From: Burkholderiaceae bacterium
GTDB lineage: Bacteria; Pseudomonadota; Gammaproteobacteria; Burkholderiales; Burkholderiaceae_C
DNA: 64,000 bases
Assembly: GCA_913776825.1 (NCBI GenBank)
Contig: CAJYPV010000031.1
Coordinates: 241,534 to 305,533 of the forward strand
Direction: 5' to 3'
The position numbers and the translations under genes are program-made. Below are positions 17,819 to 26,439 of this stretch, piece by piece. Numbering within the stretch: position 1 is the stretch's first letter; each line of letters starts with the position of its first letter. The notes below the pieces were generated by a model. The model did no database searches, was not told where the DNA came from, and was given only the letters and a program-made list of their open reading frames with translations.

Positions 17819-18742
17819 ATGAGCATCCTCGTGACCGGCGCCACTGGCGCCATCGGCTCCCTCGTCGTCCAAGGTCTGGCGCGCCAAGGCGCCTCGGTGA
17901 AAGCGCTGGTGCGCCAGGCCGGCAGGCTCACACCCACCGCCGGCGTGCAGGAGGTCGTCGGCGACCTGTCGGACGTCGCCTCGATGCGCGCCGCGCTGGC
18001 GGGCGTCCGCACCTTGTTCCTGCTGAATGCGGTCACGCCGGGCGAAGTCACCCAGGCCTTGCAGACCTTGAGCCTGGCGCGGGAAGCCGGCATCGAGCGG
18101 CTGGTCTATCTGTCGGTGATCCATGCCGACGAATTCGTCGAGGTGCCGCACTTCACCGGCAAGTTCACGGTGGAGCGCATGATCGATCGGCTGGATCTGC
18201 CCGCCACCATCCTGCGTCCGGCCTACTTCATGCAGAACGAGCAGCAGGTGCAGGCGGTGATCGAAGGCTATGGCGTCTATCCGATGCCGATCGGGTCGGC
18301 GGGCGTGTCGATGATCGATACCCGCGACCTGGCCGATGTGGCCGTCGCCGAGCTGCTGCGTCGCGATGCGTCAGCCACGCCGCTGCCGCGCCGGCTGCTG
18401 GAGGTCGTCGGTCCCGACAGCCTGACGGGCGAGCGCGCCGCTGCGGTCTGGGCCGCGGCCTTGCAGCGCCCGATCCACTATGGCGGCAACGATCTGGCGG
18501 CCTTCGAAGCCCAACTGGCCACCGCGGCGCCTGGCTGGATGGCCTACGACTTGCGGCTGATGATGGCGCGGATCCAGCAACACGGCATGACCGCGGCAGC
18601 CGGCACGGTGCAGACGCTGGAACAACTGCTGGGTCGACCGCTGCGCCGTTATGAAGCGCTCGTGAAGGAGCTGGTGGAAGCCTCGACGATGGCGCAGGCG
18701 TCCGCCCCGTCTGCCCCGTCCGAAGCAGCGCTCACGGCTTGA
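17819..18742 (+). CDS. NmrA/SDR-type NAD(P)-binding protein
   Basis: 307-residue atypical short-chain dehydrogenase of the NmrA/QOR2 group. It begins with the dinucleotide-binding motif 'ILVTGATGAIGSLVVQGLA', followed by a conserved Asp region 'VVGDLSDVASMRAAL'. The Tyr-Lys catalytic pair of classical SDRs is not obvious, which fits redox-sensing or quinone-reductase relatives. The start at 17819 is fixed by an AAGGAGA sequence at 17807-17813; an upstream in-frame ATG lacks one. It is divergently paired with a LysR regulator and probably controlled by it. The C-terminal 15 residues are Ala/Ser/Pro rich. Confidence 0.88.
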   Translation: MSILVTGATGAIGSLVVQGLARQGASVKALVRQAGRLTPTAGVQEVVGDLSDVASMRAALAGVRTLFLLNAVTPGEVTQALQTLSLAREAGIERLVYLSVIHADEFVEVPHFTGKFTVERMIDRLDLPATILRPAYFMQNEQQVQAVIEGYGVYPMPIGSAGVSMIDTRDLADVAVAELLRRDASATPLPRRLLEVVGPDSLTGERAAAVWAAALQRPIHYGGNDLAAFEAQLATAAPGWMAYDLRLMMARIQQHGMTAAAGTVQTLEQLLGRPLRRYEALVKELVEASTMAQASAPSAPSEAALTA

Positions 18743-18795
18743 TCGTCGCAGGTGGCGGCGCGACAGCGGACGGACGCCGCCTGAGCCGACGGGCG

Positions 18796-19467
18796 CTACC
18801 CCGCCCGCCGATCCGTCGGCAGCACGCGCGCCAGATGGCTGGCCAGCATGCCGGCGGTGATGCGCGCCACCTCGGCGGGTTTGAGCGACTCGTCGAACAG
18901 CATTTCGACCGTCGCATAGATCAGCTCGACCACGATGCGGCTGGCCAGTTTCAGTTCGGCGCGCTTGGCGCCGGGCAAGGCCTTGACCAGCAAGCGGGTC
19001 TGGCGCTCGGTGACCGCCACATGGGAGGCCAGCCGCACCTCCTGCAGCGCCGGCACCGCCCGAAGCGCCCGCATGATCCACACGCCGCCTTCGGTCCGGC
19101 GCGTCACCTCATAGGTGTCGAGCAACAGGCCGGCCAACGCCGCCTCCAGCGCGGGGACCCCTCCGGCGATGACGTCCGGCGCCATCCAGCGGTCCACGCA
19201 GTCGTTCTGGGCCTGCATCAGCCGCTGGCCCAATTCCGAGAGCAACGCGTATTTGTTGGGGAAGTACCGATAGAGCGCCGGCGGCGAAAGACCGGCGCGC
19301 TCGCACACCAGGTTGGTGGACAGGCGCTCGATGCCGACTTCCTCCAGCGTGTGGGCGGCGGCTTCGAGGATGCGCTCGAAGGTCTCCGCACCGCGCTGCT
19401 GGGCGGGTTGCAGCTTGGTGGACAGATCGGGTGAGGCGCGGCGCGTTGAAGGCATGCGGGGCGGCAT
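18796..19467 (-). CDS. TetR-family repressor
   Basis: 223 residues. Helix-turn-helix in the N-terminal part: 'RILEAAAHTLEEVGIERLST', then 'VCERAGLSPPALYRYFPNKY'. This is followed by an all-helical ligand domain with a C-terminal segment resembling TetR_C modules. It is divergent from the MFS gene at 19570. The intergenic region carries an inverted repeat (core CTAT-N3-ATAG) that recurs before the operon at 20970, so this protein is the natural candidate to bind both sites. The start is uncertain: ATGs at 19467 and 19455 both lack a good ribosome binding site, and a longer frame exists through the operator. Confidence 0.88.
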   Translation of the reverse strand: MPPRMPSTRRASPDLSTKLQPAQQRGAETFERILEAAAHTLEEVGIERLSTNLVCERAGLSPPALYRYFPNKYALLSELGQRLMQAQNDCVDRWMAPDVIAGGVPALEAALAGLLLDTYEVTRRTEGGVWIMRALRAVPALQEVRLASHVAVTERQTRLLVKALPGAKRAELKLASRIVVELIYATVEMLFDESLKPAEVARITAGMLASHLARVLPTDRRAG

Positions 19468-19514
19468 TGAGGAGGACTTGCGGGATTCTCCCAGGCCGCA
19501 CGGGCGCCCGGGAA

Positions 19515-19547
19515 CAGTAATCATCACTATAAGATAGTCATCGATAG
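19515..19547. promoter_or_regulatory. Putative TetR operator, copy 1
   Basis: A 33-bp AT-rich block between the divergent TetR and MFS genes, with an inverted repeat core CTATAAGATAG extended to ATCACTAT/ATAGTCAT. It matches the block at 20895-20927 at about 25 of 33 positions. Its AT-richness stands out in this GC-rich genome. It probably overlaps both divergent promoters. Confidence 0.7.
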
Positions 19548-19569
19548 CCTTGCTCGGGGAGACCTTGAC

Positions 19570-20847
19570 GTGGATCAGGCGGAACCTTCGAATCCCATGG
19601 ACATCCCCGCGAGCGCCGCCCCAGTGGCCGCCGCGCGCAGCCCCTCGGCGCCGGCGGTCGACTCGCCCGCTGCCAGCTCGGCGCGGCCGTCCCCGCGACG
19701 CCGTCCCGCCCCTTCGGACCGGGTCAGCCTCGCCGTCGCGATGACGGTCGGCTCCGTCGCCTTGTTGGTGCTCGGACTTCAGCCCTTGATGCTCGGCGCC
19801 ATGCTGGAAGCGGGTCAGGTCACGCTCGAGGGCGTCGGGCTCGTGGCCATGGGCGAGATCGTGGCGCTGGGCCTGGGCGTGCTGTTGGGCGATCAGTGTC
19901 TGCCCTTGAACCGCCTGCCTGCGATGGCCGCCGTGGCGGCGCTGGCGGCCGCCGGCCTCGATCTTCAGACCACGGCGCTGAGCGGCGACCTGGCGATCGG
20001 GCTGACCCGCGCCGCCGCCGGCGTCGCGGAGGGCGTGATGGTGTGGAGCACCACCGGCGTGATCGTCCGGGCCGCCGCGCCGGAGCGCACGGCCGGCCTG
20101 TTCTTCGTGGTGCAGACCTTGGCGCAGGCGCTGATGGGGCTGGTGCTGGCCCGGGTCGTCCTGCCGATGGCGGGCTGGACAGGCGCGTGGCAAGTGCTCG
20201 CCGCCATGGCAGCCGCCGCGTCGCTGGTGGCGCTCGCCCTGCCAGGCTCTCTGGCACCGCTGCGTGAGCGCAGCACGGCGGTCAGCATGAGTTTCCGCTG
20301 GTCCCGTTCGCGAGCCTGGCCGCTGCTGGTCGTCTTCCTGCAGCTCTCCACGCTCGGCGCCTTCTGGGCCTATGCCGAGCCGCTCGGCACCCGCGCGGGT
20401 TTCTCGCCGATGGCGATCCAGACCTTGATCGCCGCCGGGCTGCTGATGCAGGTGATGGGCGGCGCGGCCGGAACCGCGCTGGTTCGCCGGCTGCCGGTGC
20501 GGACAACCTTGCTGGCGTGCAGCGCGGTGCTGGGCCTCAGTGCGCTCGGTGTCTGTGCCACGGCGGGCGACGGCCACATCGGCTTCGCCTTCCTGGGCGC
20601 CGCGTTCACCTTCACCTGGTTGTTCATGCTGCCGTTTCAGATGGGCCTGGCCTTCAGCGTCGATCCGTCCGGGCGAGTGGCCTCCCTGGTCCCCGCGCTG
20701 CAGCTCTTCGGCAGCGCCTTCGGGCCGTTGATGGCGTCGCTGCTGGTGACGGGCGAGAACGTCGCCCCCGTCCCGCTGGTGGCGGCCGGCTTCGCGCTGC
20801 TGAGCGCGTTGGCGCTCGTCGCCACACGGCGCCGTTCCGCCGATTGA
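19570..20847 (+). CDS. MFS transporter under TetR control
   Basis: 425-residue major facilitator protein. A Pro/Ala/Ser-rich cytoplasmic N-terminus of about 50 residues precedes roughly 12 membrane segments, starting 'VSLAVAMTVGSVALLVLGLQ'. It is an unspecified member of the sugar/drug efflux group. The start is a GTG at 19570 with a GGGGAGA sequence upstream; an ATG nine codons later is the alternative. It is divergent from the TetR repressor with the operator between them, suggesting induction by the transported compound. Repeating the same operator before the next operon ties it to the DUF2147-to-aldolase gene run. Confidence 0.85.
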   Translation: MDQAEPSNPMDIPASAAPVAAARSPSAPAVDSPAASSARPSPRRRPAPSDRVSLAVAMTVGSVALLVLGLQPLMLGAMLEAGQVTLEGVGLVAMGEIVALGLGVLLGDQCLPLNRLPAMAAVAALAAAGLDLQTTALSGDLAIGLTRAAAGVAEGVMVWSTTGVIVRAAAPERTAGLFFVVQTLAQALMGLVLARVVLPMAGWTGAWQVLAAMAAAASLVALALPGSLAPLRERSTAVSMSFRWSRSRAWPLLVVFLQLSTLGAFWAYAEPLGTRAGFSPMAIQTLIAAGLLMQVMGGAAGTALVRRLPVRTTLLACSAVLGLSALGVCATAGDGHIGFAFLGAAFTFTWLFMLPFQMGLAFSVDPSGRVASLVPALQLFGSAFGPLMASLLVTGENVAPVPLVAAGFALLSALALVATRRRSAD

Positions 20848-20894
20848 TCCCAGCGAGCGAGGCTTCGCCTCCGGGTTTCTCCGAGCGACCAAAA

Positions 20895-20927
20895 CAGTAG
20901 CCATCGCTATACCATAGTCATCACTAT
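20895..20927. promoter_or_regulatory. Putative TetR operator, copy 2
   Basis: Second copy of the operator-like block, with core CTATACCATAG. It lies between the MFS stop and the ribosome binding site of the DUF2147 gene. It should bring the six-gene run from 20970 under the same regulator as the MFS gene. Confidence 0.7.
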
Positions 20928-20969
20928 CACACGACCCAGCGACGGCCGACGCCGCAAGGAGTGATCCTG

Positions 20970-21515
20970 ATGAGCCCCTTCATTCGCTGCACTCGCTTCA
21001 TCCGCCTCTTCTGCGTCTTCGCCACCGCAGGGCGCGTGTCCGCACGAGGCTCCCGCACCCGCTCGATTGGCCCCAGCCATCCATCTCCCTCCGCCGTGCT
21101 CCCGCTCCTGCTCTTCGTGGCCGGCCTGTGCGCAGCGCCGACCGCTCAAGCCGCCAGCGCGGACGATGCCAAGGGCTTGTGGCTCAGCGCGGACGGCGGC
21201 GCCATCATCGAATTCAAGCCCTGCACCGACGGCGGCAGCTCGCTGTGCGGGCGCATCGTCTGGGACAAGGACGCCGGCCACGCCAACGACACCTGCGGCA
21301 TTCAGGTGGCCCAGTTGAACCGCTATGAGGACGAGGCCTGGCGCGACGGCTGGGTCTTCGATCCGCGAGACAAGAAGAAATACAAGGGGGCGCTGCGCAT
21401 CAAGCAAGGCGACCTGCATCTGCGCGCCTTCATCGGCAGCGAGATCCTCGGCCAGACCGAACAGATGAAGCGCGTGTCCGCCCTGCCCGCCACGCCGGTC
21501 TGCGGCAAGTCCTGA
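20970..21515 (+). CDS. DUF2147 secreted protein
   Basis: 181 residues. A long Arg-rich N-region precedes a hydrophobic signal sequence that ends near 'APTAQAA' (about residue 60). The mature domain is a DUF2147 domain: 'AKGLWLSADGGAIIEFKPC', 'LCGRIVWDKDA', 'DPRDKKKYKGALRI'. The family is periplasmic with unknown function and is often near outer-membrane proteins. The start at 20970 is set by AAGGAG at 20956-20961 with 8-nt spacing; a GTG at 20961 overlaps that site. It is the first gene of the run controlled by the second operator copy. The family itself is clear; the role is not. Confidence 0.85.
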   Translation: MSPFIRCTRFIRLFCVFATAGRVSARGSRTRSIGPSHPSPSAVLPLLLFVAGLCAAPTAQAASADDAKGLWLSADGGAIIEFKPCTDGGSSLCGRIVWDKDAGHANDTCGIQVAQLNRYEDEAWRDGWVFDPRDKKKYKGALRIKQGDLHLRAFIGSEILGQTEQMKRVSALPATPVCGKS

Positions 21516-21563
21516 GCGCGGCTCGCTGCGCTCCCATCGACGGATTGACCAAGGAGACTCCCG

Positions 21564-22466
21564 ATGCACATCCCGTCCCTGACCGCGCTGTCGGCGCCAC
21601 GGCTGCTGCTCCTGGCGGCGGTCCTCACGCTGACGAGTGTCCGAGCGGATGCCGCCGACGACGGCATCGCCACCACGGCGATCGACACCGAGCTGAAGCT
21701 GGTCTCCGATCTGCGCAATCGCGGCATCTCGGATTCCGGCCGCAAGCCGGCAGTTCAACTGCTGGTGCAGGCCGCGCATGAAAGCGGGCTGATCGGGTTG
21801 CTGCAGCTGTCCACCGTGAGCGACAAGGCCTTCACCGACAGCGACGGCGTCAACCTCTTGCTCGGCGCGGGTTATCGATTCGGCAATCCAGACGGCTGGC
21901 ACTTCGGCCTGGGGCTGGCGCATGAATGGTTCCCCGGCGCGAAGTTCGAGGCGCCGCATGCCATCGATCTCGAGGCGGGCGCGCCGGTCGACTTTCGCCG
22001 CACCCGCTACGACACCTCGTATGCGGTGATCGAAATCGGTTGGGGCCAGCTCGAAGGCCGCATCCTGCATGTGCTCTCCAAGACCTACCGTGGCGCGGAC
22101 ACCGGCGGCGTCTGCGGGCAGATGCTGGCCGCGTCGGTCGATCCCACGCAAGCCCTCGCGTGCTACGCCCGCGGAGACCAGAATTCACGCGGCAGTTGGC
22201 TCTACGACCTCGGCTACAAGCTGTCCCTGACGCCCACCACCACGCTGCAGCTGCATGCGGGCACGCAGAAGATCCGGCATTTCAAGGAGGCCGACTTCAG
22301 CGATTACTCAGTCGGCGTCACCCATCAGCGCTGGGGCTTCGGCTGGACCGCCGAATGGGTGACCACCCGCACCCGCACGCCCGAGCTGTTCATGATCCCG
22401 GACGGCAATCGCCTCAAGCGTCAGGACGATGACCGCCTCGTGCTGTCGGTCTCCCGCAAGTTCTGA
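21564..22466 (+). CDS. TorF-like outer-membrane beta-barrel protein
   Basis: 300 residues. Signal peptide ends near 'RADAAD' (about residue 31). The mature protein opens with 'TELKLVSDLRNRGISDSGRK' and shows alternating strand patterns ('VNLLLGAGYRF', 'WHFGLGLAHEW', 'YAVIEIGWGQL'), ending in a terminal Phe ('LVLSVSRKF') as expected for an outer-membrane barrel. The opening resembles TorF/Gcw_chp-type putative porins. An AAGGAGA sequence precedes the ATG. It lies 48 bp after the DUF2147 gene and 11 bp before the kinase gene, so it is probably the outer-membrane channel of this operon. Confidence 0.82.
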   Translation: MHIPSLTALSAPRLLLLAAVLTLTSVRADAADDGIATTAIDTELKLVSDLRNRGISDSGRKPAVQLLVQAAHESGLIGLLQLSTVSDKAFTDSDGVNLLLGAGYRFGNPDGWHFGLGLAHEWFPGAKFEAPHAIDLEAGAPVDFRRTRYDTSYAVIEIGWGQLEGRILHVLSKTYRGADTGGVCGQMLAASVDPTQALACYARGDQNSRGSWLYDLGYKLSLTPTTTLQLHAGTQKIRHFKEADFSDYSVGVTHQRWGFGWTAEWVTTRTRTPELFMIPDGNRLKRQDDDRLVLSVSRKF

Positions 22467-22477
22467 GCGCCCGCCCC

Positions 22478-24199
22478 ATGCCTGACGATCCTGACCGATC
22501 GAGCGCGCCGCTGGTGCTGGCGGTCGATCTCGGCACCTCGGGCTGCAAATGCGCGCTGGTGGCCTTCGATGGCACGGTGCAGGCCTGGGCATTCCGACCG
22601 GTGGCGCTGAGGGTCCAAGGCGTGCAGGCCGAGCAGTCGCCGGACGACTGGTGGGCCGCGCTGCTCAGCGCCGCGGCGGAGGTGTTGTCGTCGATCACCG
22701 ACCGCTCACGCGTGACGGCGGTCTGCTGCTCGACGCAAACCGAAGTGACGGTCTGCGTGGATCGCCACGGTGAGGCCATCGGACCGGCTTTCAGCTGGCT
22801 GGATTCGCGCGGCGCCGGCGCCATCGCGCGGCGGATCCGCGGCCGGGGCCTGTCCATCGAGGGTTATGGCCCGCTGAAGCTGTGGCGCTGGCTGCGACTG
22901 ACCGGCGGCGCGCCCTCCACCACCGGCCGGGACGGCGCGGGCCACATGGCCTTCGTTCGCGACCATCAGCCGGAGGTCTATGCCCGCACCCACAAGTTCC
23001 TGAATGCGCTGGACTACCTGAACCTTCGCCTCTGCGGACGCTGGTGTGCGACGTCGGATTCCATCCTCACGAGTTGGGTCACCGACAACCGCGACCTCCG
23101 CCACCTGCGCTATGACCGACGGCTGATCCACTGGCTGGGGCTGGATGCGGACAAGCTGCCCGAGCTGGTACAGAGCACCGACACCCTGGGGCCGCTGCTG
23201 CCGGACGTGGCCTCGGCGCTCGGCCTGTCGACCAATGTGCGCGTCATCGCCGGTGCGGTCGATACGTCAGCGGTGGCGGTGGCCGCCGCGACGACCGACT
23301 ACGAGACGCATCTTTACCTCGGCACCTCGTCCTGGCTGGGCGCCCATGTGCCGACCATGCGCACCGACGTGCGCCACAAGATCGCCGCCGTGCCCTGCGC
23401 GATCGAGGGCCGCTACCTGACCCTCGCGCTGCAATCCACCGCCGGCGCCAATCTGTCCTTTCTGCGCGACCGCATCCTCTACCACCCGGACGAGCTGGCC
23501 AGCGACGAGGAGCATCCCGCCGTCTATGAGCTGCTGAACCAGATCGCGGCGCGGGTGCCGCCTGGCGCGCGCGGGCTGATCTACACGCCGTGGCTCTTCG
23601 GTGAACGCACGCCGGTGGATGATCCGCTGCTGCGGGCGGGGTTGATCAACCTGTCGCTGGCGCACTCGCGCGAGGACATCTTTCGCGCGTTCCTCGAAGG
23701 CGTGGCGATGAACACGCGGTGGATGCTGGCGCCTTTCGCGCGGCTGTTGGGCCGATCGCCCGGCACCATCGCCGCCGTCGGCGGGGGCGCGCAGAGCGAG
23801 GTGTGGTGTCAGATCATGGCGGACGTGACCGGGCAGCCGATCCGTCAACTGGCGCAGCCGATTCAGGCCAATGCCATCGGAGCCGCATGGCTGGCGGGCG
23901 TCGCGCTGGGCGAGCTGGGTTTTGCTGACCTGCCGACGCGCCGCCAGACCCGGCGAATCTATGAGCCGTCGCCCGCGCTCAGAAGCGTGTACGACGATCA
24001 GTTCGAGACCTTCCTGGAAGTCCGCGAACGCCTCGCGCCGCTGTACCACCGCATCAATGCGCGACGCCCCGTGGCGCCGGAGAGCGATCCGTCCAAAGTG
24101 CCGTCCGCGTTGATGGCGGGATCGACATCCACAGCGGCAGCGAGTGCGAGATCGACGGCGACACCGGCGGCGCCATCGTCCTCAGGAGTGCTGCCGTGA
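22478..24199 (+). CDS. FGGY-family carbohydrate kinase
   Basis: 573-residue ATP-dependent sugar or polyol kinase of the xylulokinase-like group. Visible landmarks are the phosphate-1 motif 'AVDLGTSGCKCALVAF' (residue 15 on), 'FSWLDSRG', the catalytic Asp region 'GAVDTSAVAV', 'YLGTSSWLG', 'LFGERTPVDDP' and the adenosine motif 'AVGGGAQSEVW'. The last about 45 residues are Ser/Ala/Thr-rich and extra to the family. It differs clearly from the xylB product at 39541, so it should act on another substrate. The stop overlaps the aldolase start (GTGA), showing tight coupling. Substrate unknown; context suggests a phosphorylated polyol or ketose passed to the aldolases. Confidence 0.9.
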   Translation: MPDDPDRSSAPLVLAVDLGTSGCKCALVAFDGTVQAWAFRPVALRVQGVQAEQSPDDWWAALLSAAAEVLSSITDRSRVTAVCCSTQTEVTVCVDRHGEAIGPAFSWLDSRGAGAIARRIRGRGLSIEGYGPLKLWRWLRLTGGAPSTTGRDGAGHMAFVRDHQPEVYARTHKFLNALDYLNLRLCGRWCATSDSILTSWVTDNRDLRHLRYDRRLIHWLGLDADKLPELVQSTDTLGPLLPDVASALGLSTNVRVIAGAVDTSAVAVAAATTDYETHLYLGTSSWLGAHVPTMRTDVRHKIAAVPCAIEGRYLTLALQSTAGANLSFLRDRILYHPDELASDEEHPAVYELLNQIAARVPPGARGLIYTPWLFGERTPVDDPLLRAGLINLSLAHSREDIFRAFLEGVAMNTRWMLAPFARLLGRSPGTIAAVGGGAQSEVWCQIMADVTGQPIRQLAQPIQANAIGAAWLAGVALGELGFADLPTRRQTRRIYEPSPALRSVYDDQFETFLEVRERLAPLYHRINARRPVAPESDPSKVPSALMAGSTSTAAASARSTATPAAPSSSGVLP

Positions 24200-24882
24200 A
24201 GCCCGTCGCAGATCGACAGAAAGGACTGGCGCCGACGGTCGATGCAGTTCGGCGCGAAGTGGTCGAGCTCTGCCTGGCCTTGTCCCGCCGCGGGCACTTT
24301 GCTGGCACGGGCGGCAACATCATGCGGCGCATCGATGCGTCGCTGGTGGCGGTGACGCCATCGGCCACCGACTACCTCACCCTGCAGCCCGAGGACGTCT
24401 GCGTGCTCCGGTTGAATGACCTCGCCGTGGTGGACGGTCGCCTGGCGCCTTCGGTCGAAGCCGGCCTGCATGCGAAGCTGCTGCGCGCGCGTCCCGACGT
24501 GGGATGCAGCATCCACACCCATCAGCCGCTGGCCAGCGCCTGCGCGCTGATCGGTGAACCCTTGACCGTGCCGGCGACCTGGCGCGGCTCGCTGGGTGAG
24601 CAGGTGCCCGTCGTGGGCTATGCGCCGTCCGGAACCGGCTGGCTCGCGCACAAGCTGCGCCGGGCGGTGCGGCCGGATCGACAAGCCTATCTGCTGCGCA
24701 ATCACGGCATCGTCTGCTGTGGCGCCGACAGTGCATCGGCGATGCGCGCGGTAGACGACCTGGAGCAACTGGCCCGCGATCATCTGACGCAACGAATGAC
24801 CGCGCGCCTGAACGCCGACGCCTCCGCACGAGACCGACTGGCGCCGTTGATCGAGCTGCTGCAACATGTTCCCTCCTGCTGA
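24196..24882 (+). CDS. Class II aldolase/adducin-family enzyme
   Basis: 228-residue zinc-dependent aldolase or epimerase of the FucA/AraD fold. The metal-binding set is present: 'HTHQP' (two His) and the later His in 'LRNHGIV'. The N-terminal phosphate-binding signature 'GTGGNIMRRID' and the acidic 'PSVEAGLHAKLL' are also present. Members cleave or epimerise phosphorylated sugars such as fuculose-1-P or ribulose-5-P. It starts with GTG overlapping the kinase stop, which fits a kinase-then-aldolase sequence. It is paired with a degenerate paralogue two genes downstream. No specific substrate can be read from the sequence. Confidence 0.9.
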   Translation: MKPVADRQKGLAPTVDAVRREVVELCLALSRRGHFAGTGGNIMRRIDASLVAVTPSATDYLTLQPEDVCVLRLNDLAVVDGRLAPSVEAGLHAKLLRARPDVGCSIHTHQPLASACALIGEPLTVPATWRGSLGEQVPVVGYAPSGTGWLAHKLRRAVRPDRQAYLLRNHGIVCCGADSASAMRAVDDLEQLARDHLTQRMTARLNADASARDRLAPLIELLQHVPSC

Positions 24883-24894
24883 ACCGGATGCCCC

Positions 24895-26439
24895 ATGAGT
24901 GCGCTTGCCTCCGCCCCGCTGACCTCGACCGTCCCACCGGTCGCTCCCGTCCCTGCCCTGTCCGGGTCGGATGCGACGTTGAGCTCCATCGGCCCGGACA
25001 CCCCGGCCATCTCGGCCTGGCCGGATACGGTGCAGCTCTACCAACGCCTGGCCGAGCTGGTCCAGCAGCCGATGCGACCGATTCGGCCGGAGGCCATGGC
25101 CAAGGTGATGCGCTGGTTCGAGGACCACTGCCAGGGCTCCAAGCGACTGGCGGAGCGCGCATGTGCCGTGATTCCTGGCGGCGTGCAGCACAACCTGGCG
25201 TTCAACCATCCGTTCCCGCTGGCGATGGCGACGGCTCAGGGCCCTTATCTGACCGACATCGACGGCAATCGCTACATCGATTTCCTGCAAGCGGGCGGTC
25301 CCACGCTGCTGGGCAGCAATCCGGAGGCGGTGCGTGCGCCGGTGAAGGCCTTGCTGGACCATTGCGGACCCGTCACCGGCCTGCTGCACGAGTACGAGGT
25401 GAAGCTCGCCGAGCTGGTGTGCCGGCACATGCCGGGCGTCGAGATGATCCGTCTGCTCGGTTCCGGCACGGAAGCGGTCATGGGCGCGATTCGTCTGGCC
25501 CGCACGGTCACGCGGCGCCAGCGCATCATCAAGATCGGCGGCGCGTATCACGGCTGGAGCGATCAACTGGTCTATGGCATGCGGCTGCCCAAGACCGGCC
25601 GCATGGAGGCGACCGGCATTCCGCGCGGCGCCACGGCGCACACGCAGGAATGCCTGCCCAACGATCCGGAAGCGCTGCGCCGACTGCTGCGCTGGAACAG
25701 GTTGCGCGGCGGCACGGCGGCGGTCATCGTCGAGCCGTTGGGACCGGAGAGCGGCACGCGGCCGGTGCATCGGGACTACAACGCCCAGGTGCGCGCCCTG
25801 TGCGACGAGTTCGGCGCGCTGCTGATCTTCGACGAGGTGGTGACCGGGTTCCGCACCGGCCTGGGCGGCGCGCAGGCCTACTTCGGCGTCACGCCCGACC
25901 TCACCGTGCTGGGCAAGTGTCTGACCGGTGGCTATCCGATGGCAGGCGCGATCGGTGGTCGGCGCGACTTGATGATGTCGCTGGTGGGCGGCATCGGCAG
26001 CACCTCGCGACGGGCCTTCGTCGGCGGCACGCTCTCGGCCAATCCCCTGACCTGTGTGGCCGGCTATCACGCGCTGCTGGAAACCGAGCGCACCCATGCG
26101 CCGGCGGTGGCCGGCCGTGCCGGCGATCGCCTGCGTCGCGGCCTGGACGAGATCATCCAGCGCCGCGGTCTGCCGTATGTGGCCTACAACATGGGCTCGG
26201 TCGTGCATCTGCAGACGTCGGGCGTGCTGCTGCTCGACACCAGCAGCCTGTGGAAGCTGCTCAAGGTGAAGGACGAGGCGCGACGTCGCAAACACATGAT
26301 GGAAGAGATGGGCGCGGCCTACACCGCCCACGGCATCGTCAGCGTGGCCGGCAGCCGGCTCTACACCAGCCTGGCCGATACCGATGCGGTGATCGACGAC
26401 GCGCTCAACCGTTTCGACGATGTGTTTGCGCTGGTATGA
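24895..26439 (+). CDS. Class III aminotransferase, HemL-like
   Basis: 514-residue PLP enzyme resembling glutamate-1-semialdehyde aminomutase and related class III transaminases. A 60-residue Pro/Ser-rich N-terminal extension precedes the fold. Landmarks are 'VIPGGVQHNLAFNHPFPL', 'GSGTEAVMGAIRLAR', 'GAYHGWSDQL', 'LIFDEVVTGFR' (PLP Asp) and the Schiff-base Lys in 'VLGKCLTGGYPMAGAIGG' (about residue 341). It is longer than true HemL (about 430 residues) and sits in a carbohydrate operon rather than near heme genes. It therefore more likely transaminates a sugar-derived aldehyde or ketone. Twelve bases separate it from the aldolase; its stop overlaps the next start (ATGA). Confidence 0.88.
   Translation: MSALASAPLTSTVPPVAPVPALSGSDATLSSIGPDTPAISAWPDTVQLYQRLAELVQQPMRPIRPEAMAKVMRWFEDHCQGSKRLAERACAVIPGGVQHNLAFNHPFPLAMATAQGPYLTDIDGNRYIDFLQAGGPTLLGSNPEAVRAPVKALLDHCGPVTGLLHEYEVKLAELVCRHMPGVEMIRLLGSGTEAVMGAIRLARTVTRRQRIIKIGGAYHGWSDQLVYGMRLPKTGRMEATGIPRGATAHTQECLPNDPEALRRLLRWNRLRGGTAAVIVEPLGPESGTRPVHRDYNAQVRALCDEFGALLIFDEVVTGFRTGLGGAQAYFGVTPDLTVLGKCLTGGYPMAGAIGGRRDLMMSLVGGIGSTSRRAFVGGTLSANPLTCVAGYHALLETERTHAPAVAGRAGDRLRRGLDEIIQRRGLPYVAYNMGSVVHLQTSGVLLLDTSSLWKLLKVKDEARRRKHMMEEMGAAYTAHGIVSVAGSRLYTSLADTDAVIDDALNRFDDVFALV

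Noticed and set aside
18796..20904. Very long minus-strand frame continuing upstream of the TetR gene
   Set aside because: Only the C-terminal TetR portion is protein-like; the extension is antisense to the MFS gene and runs through the operator.
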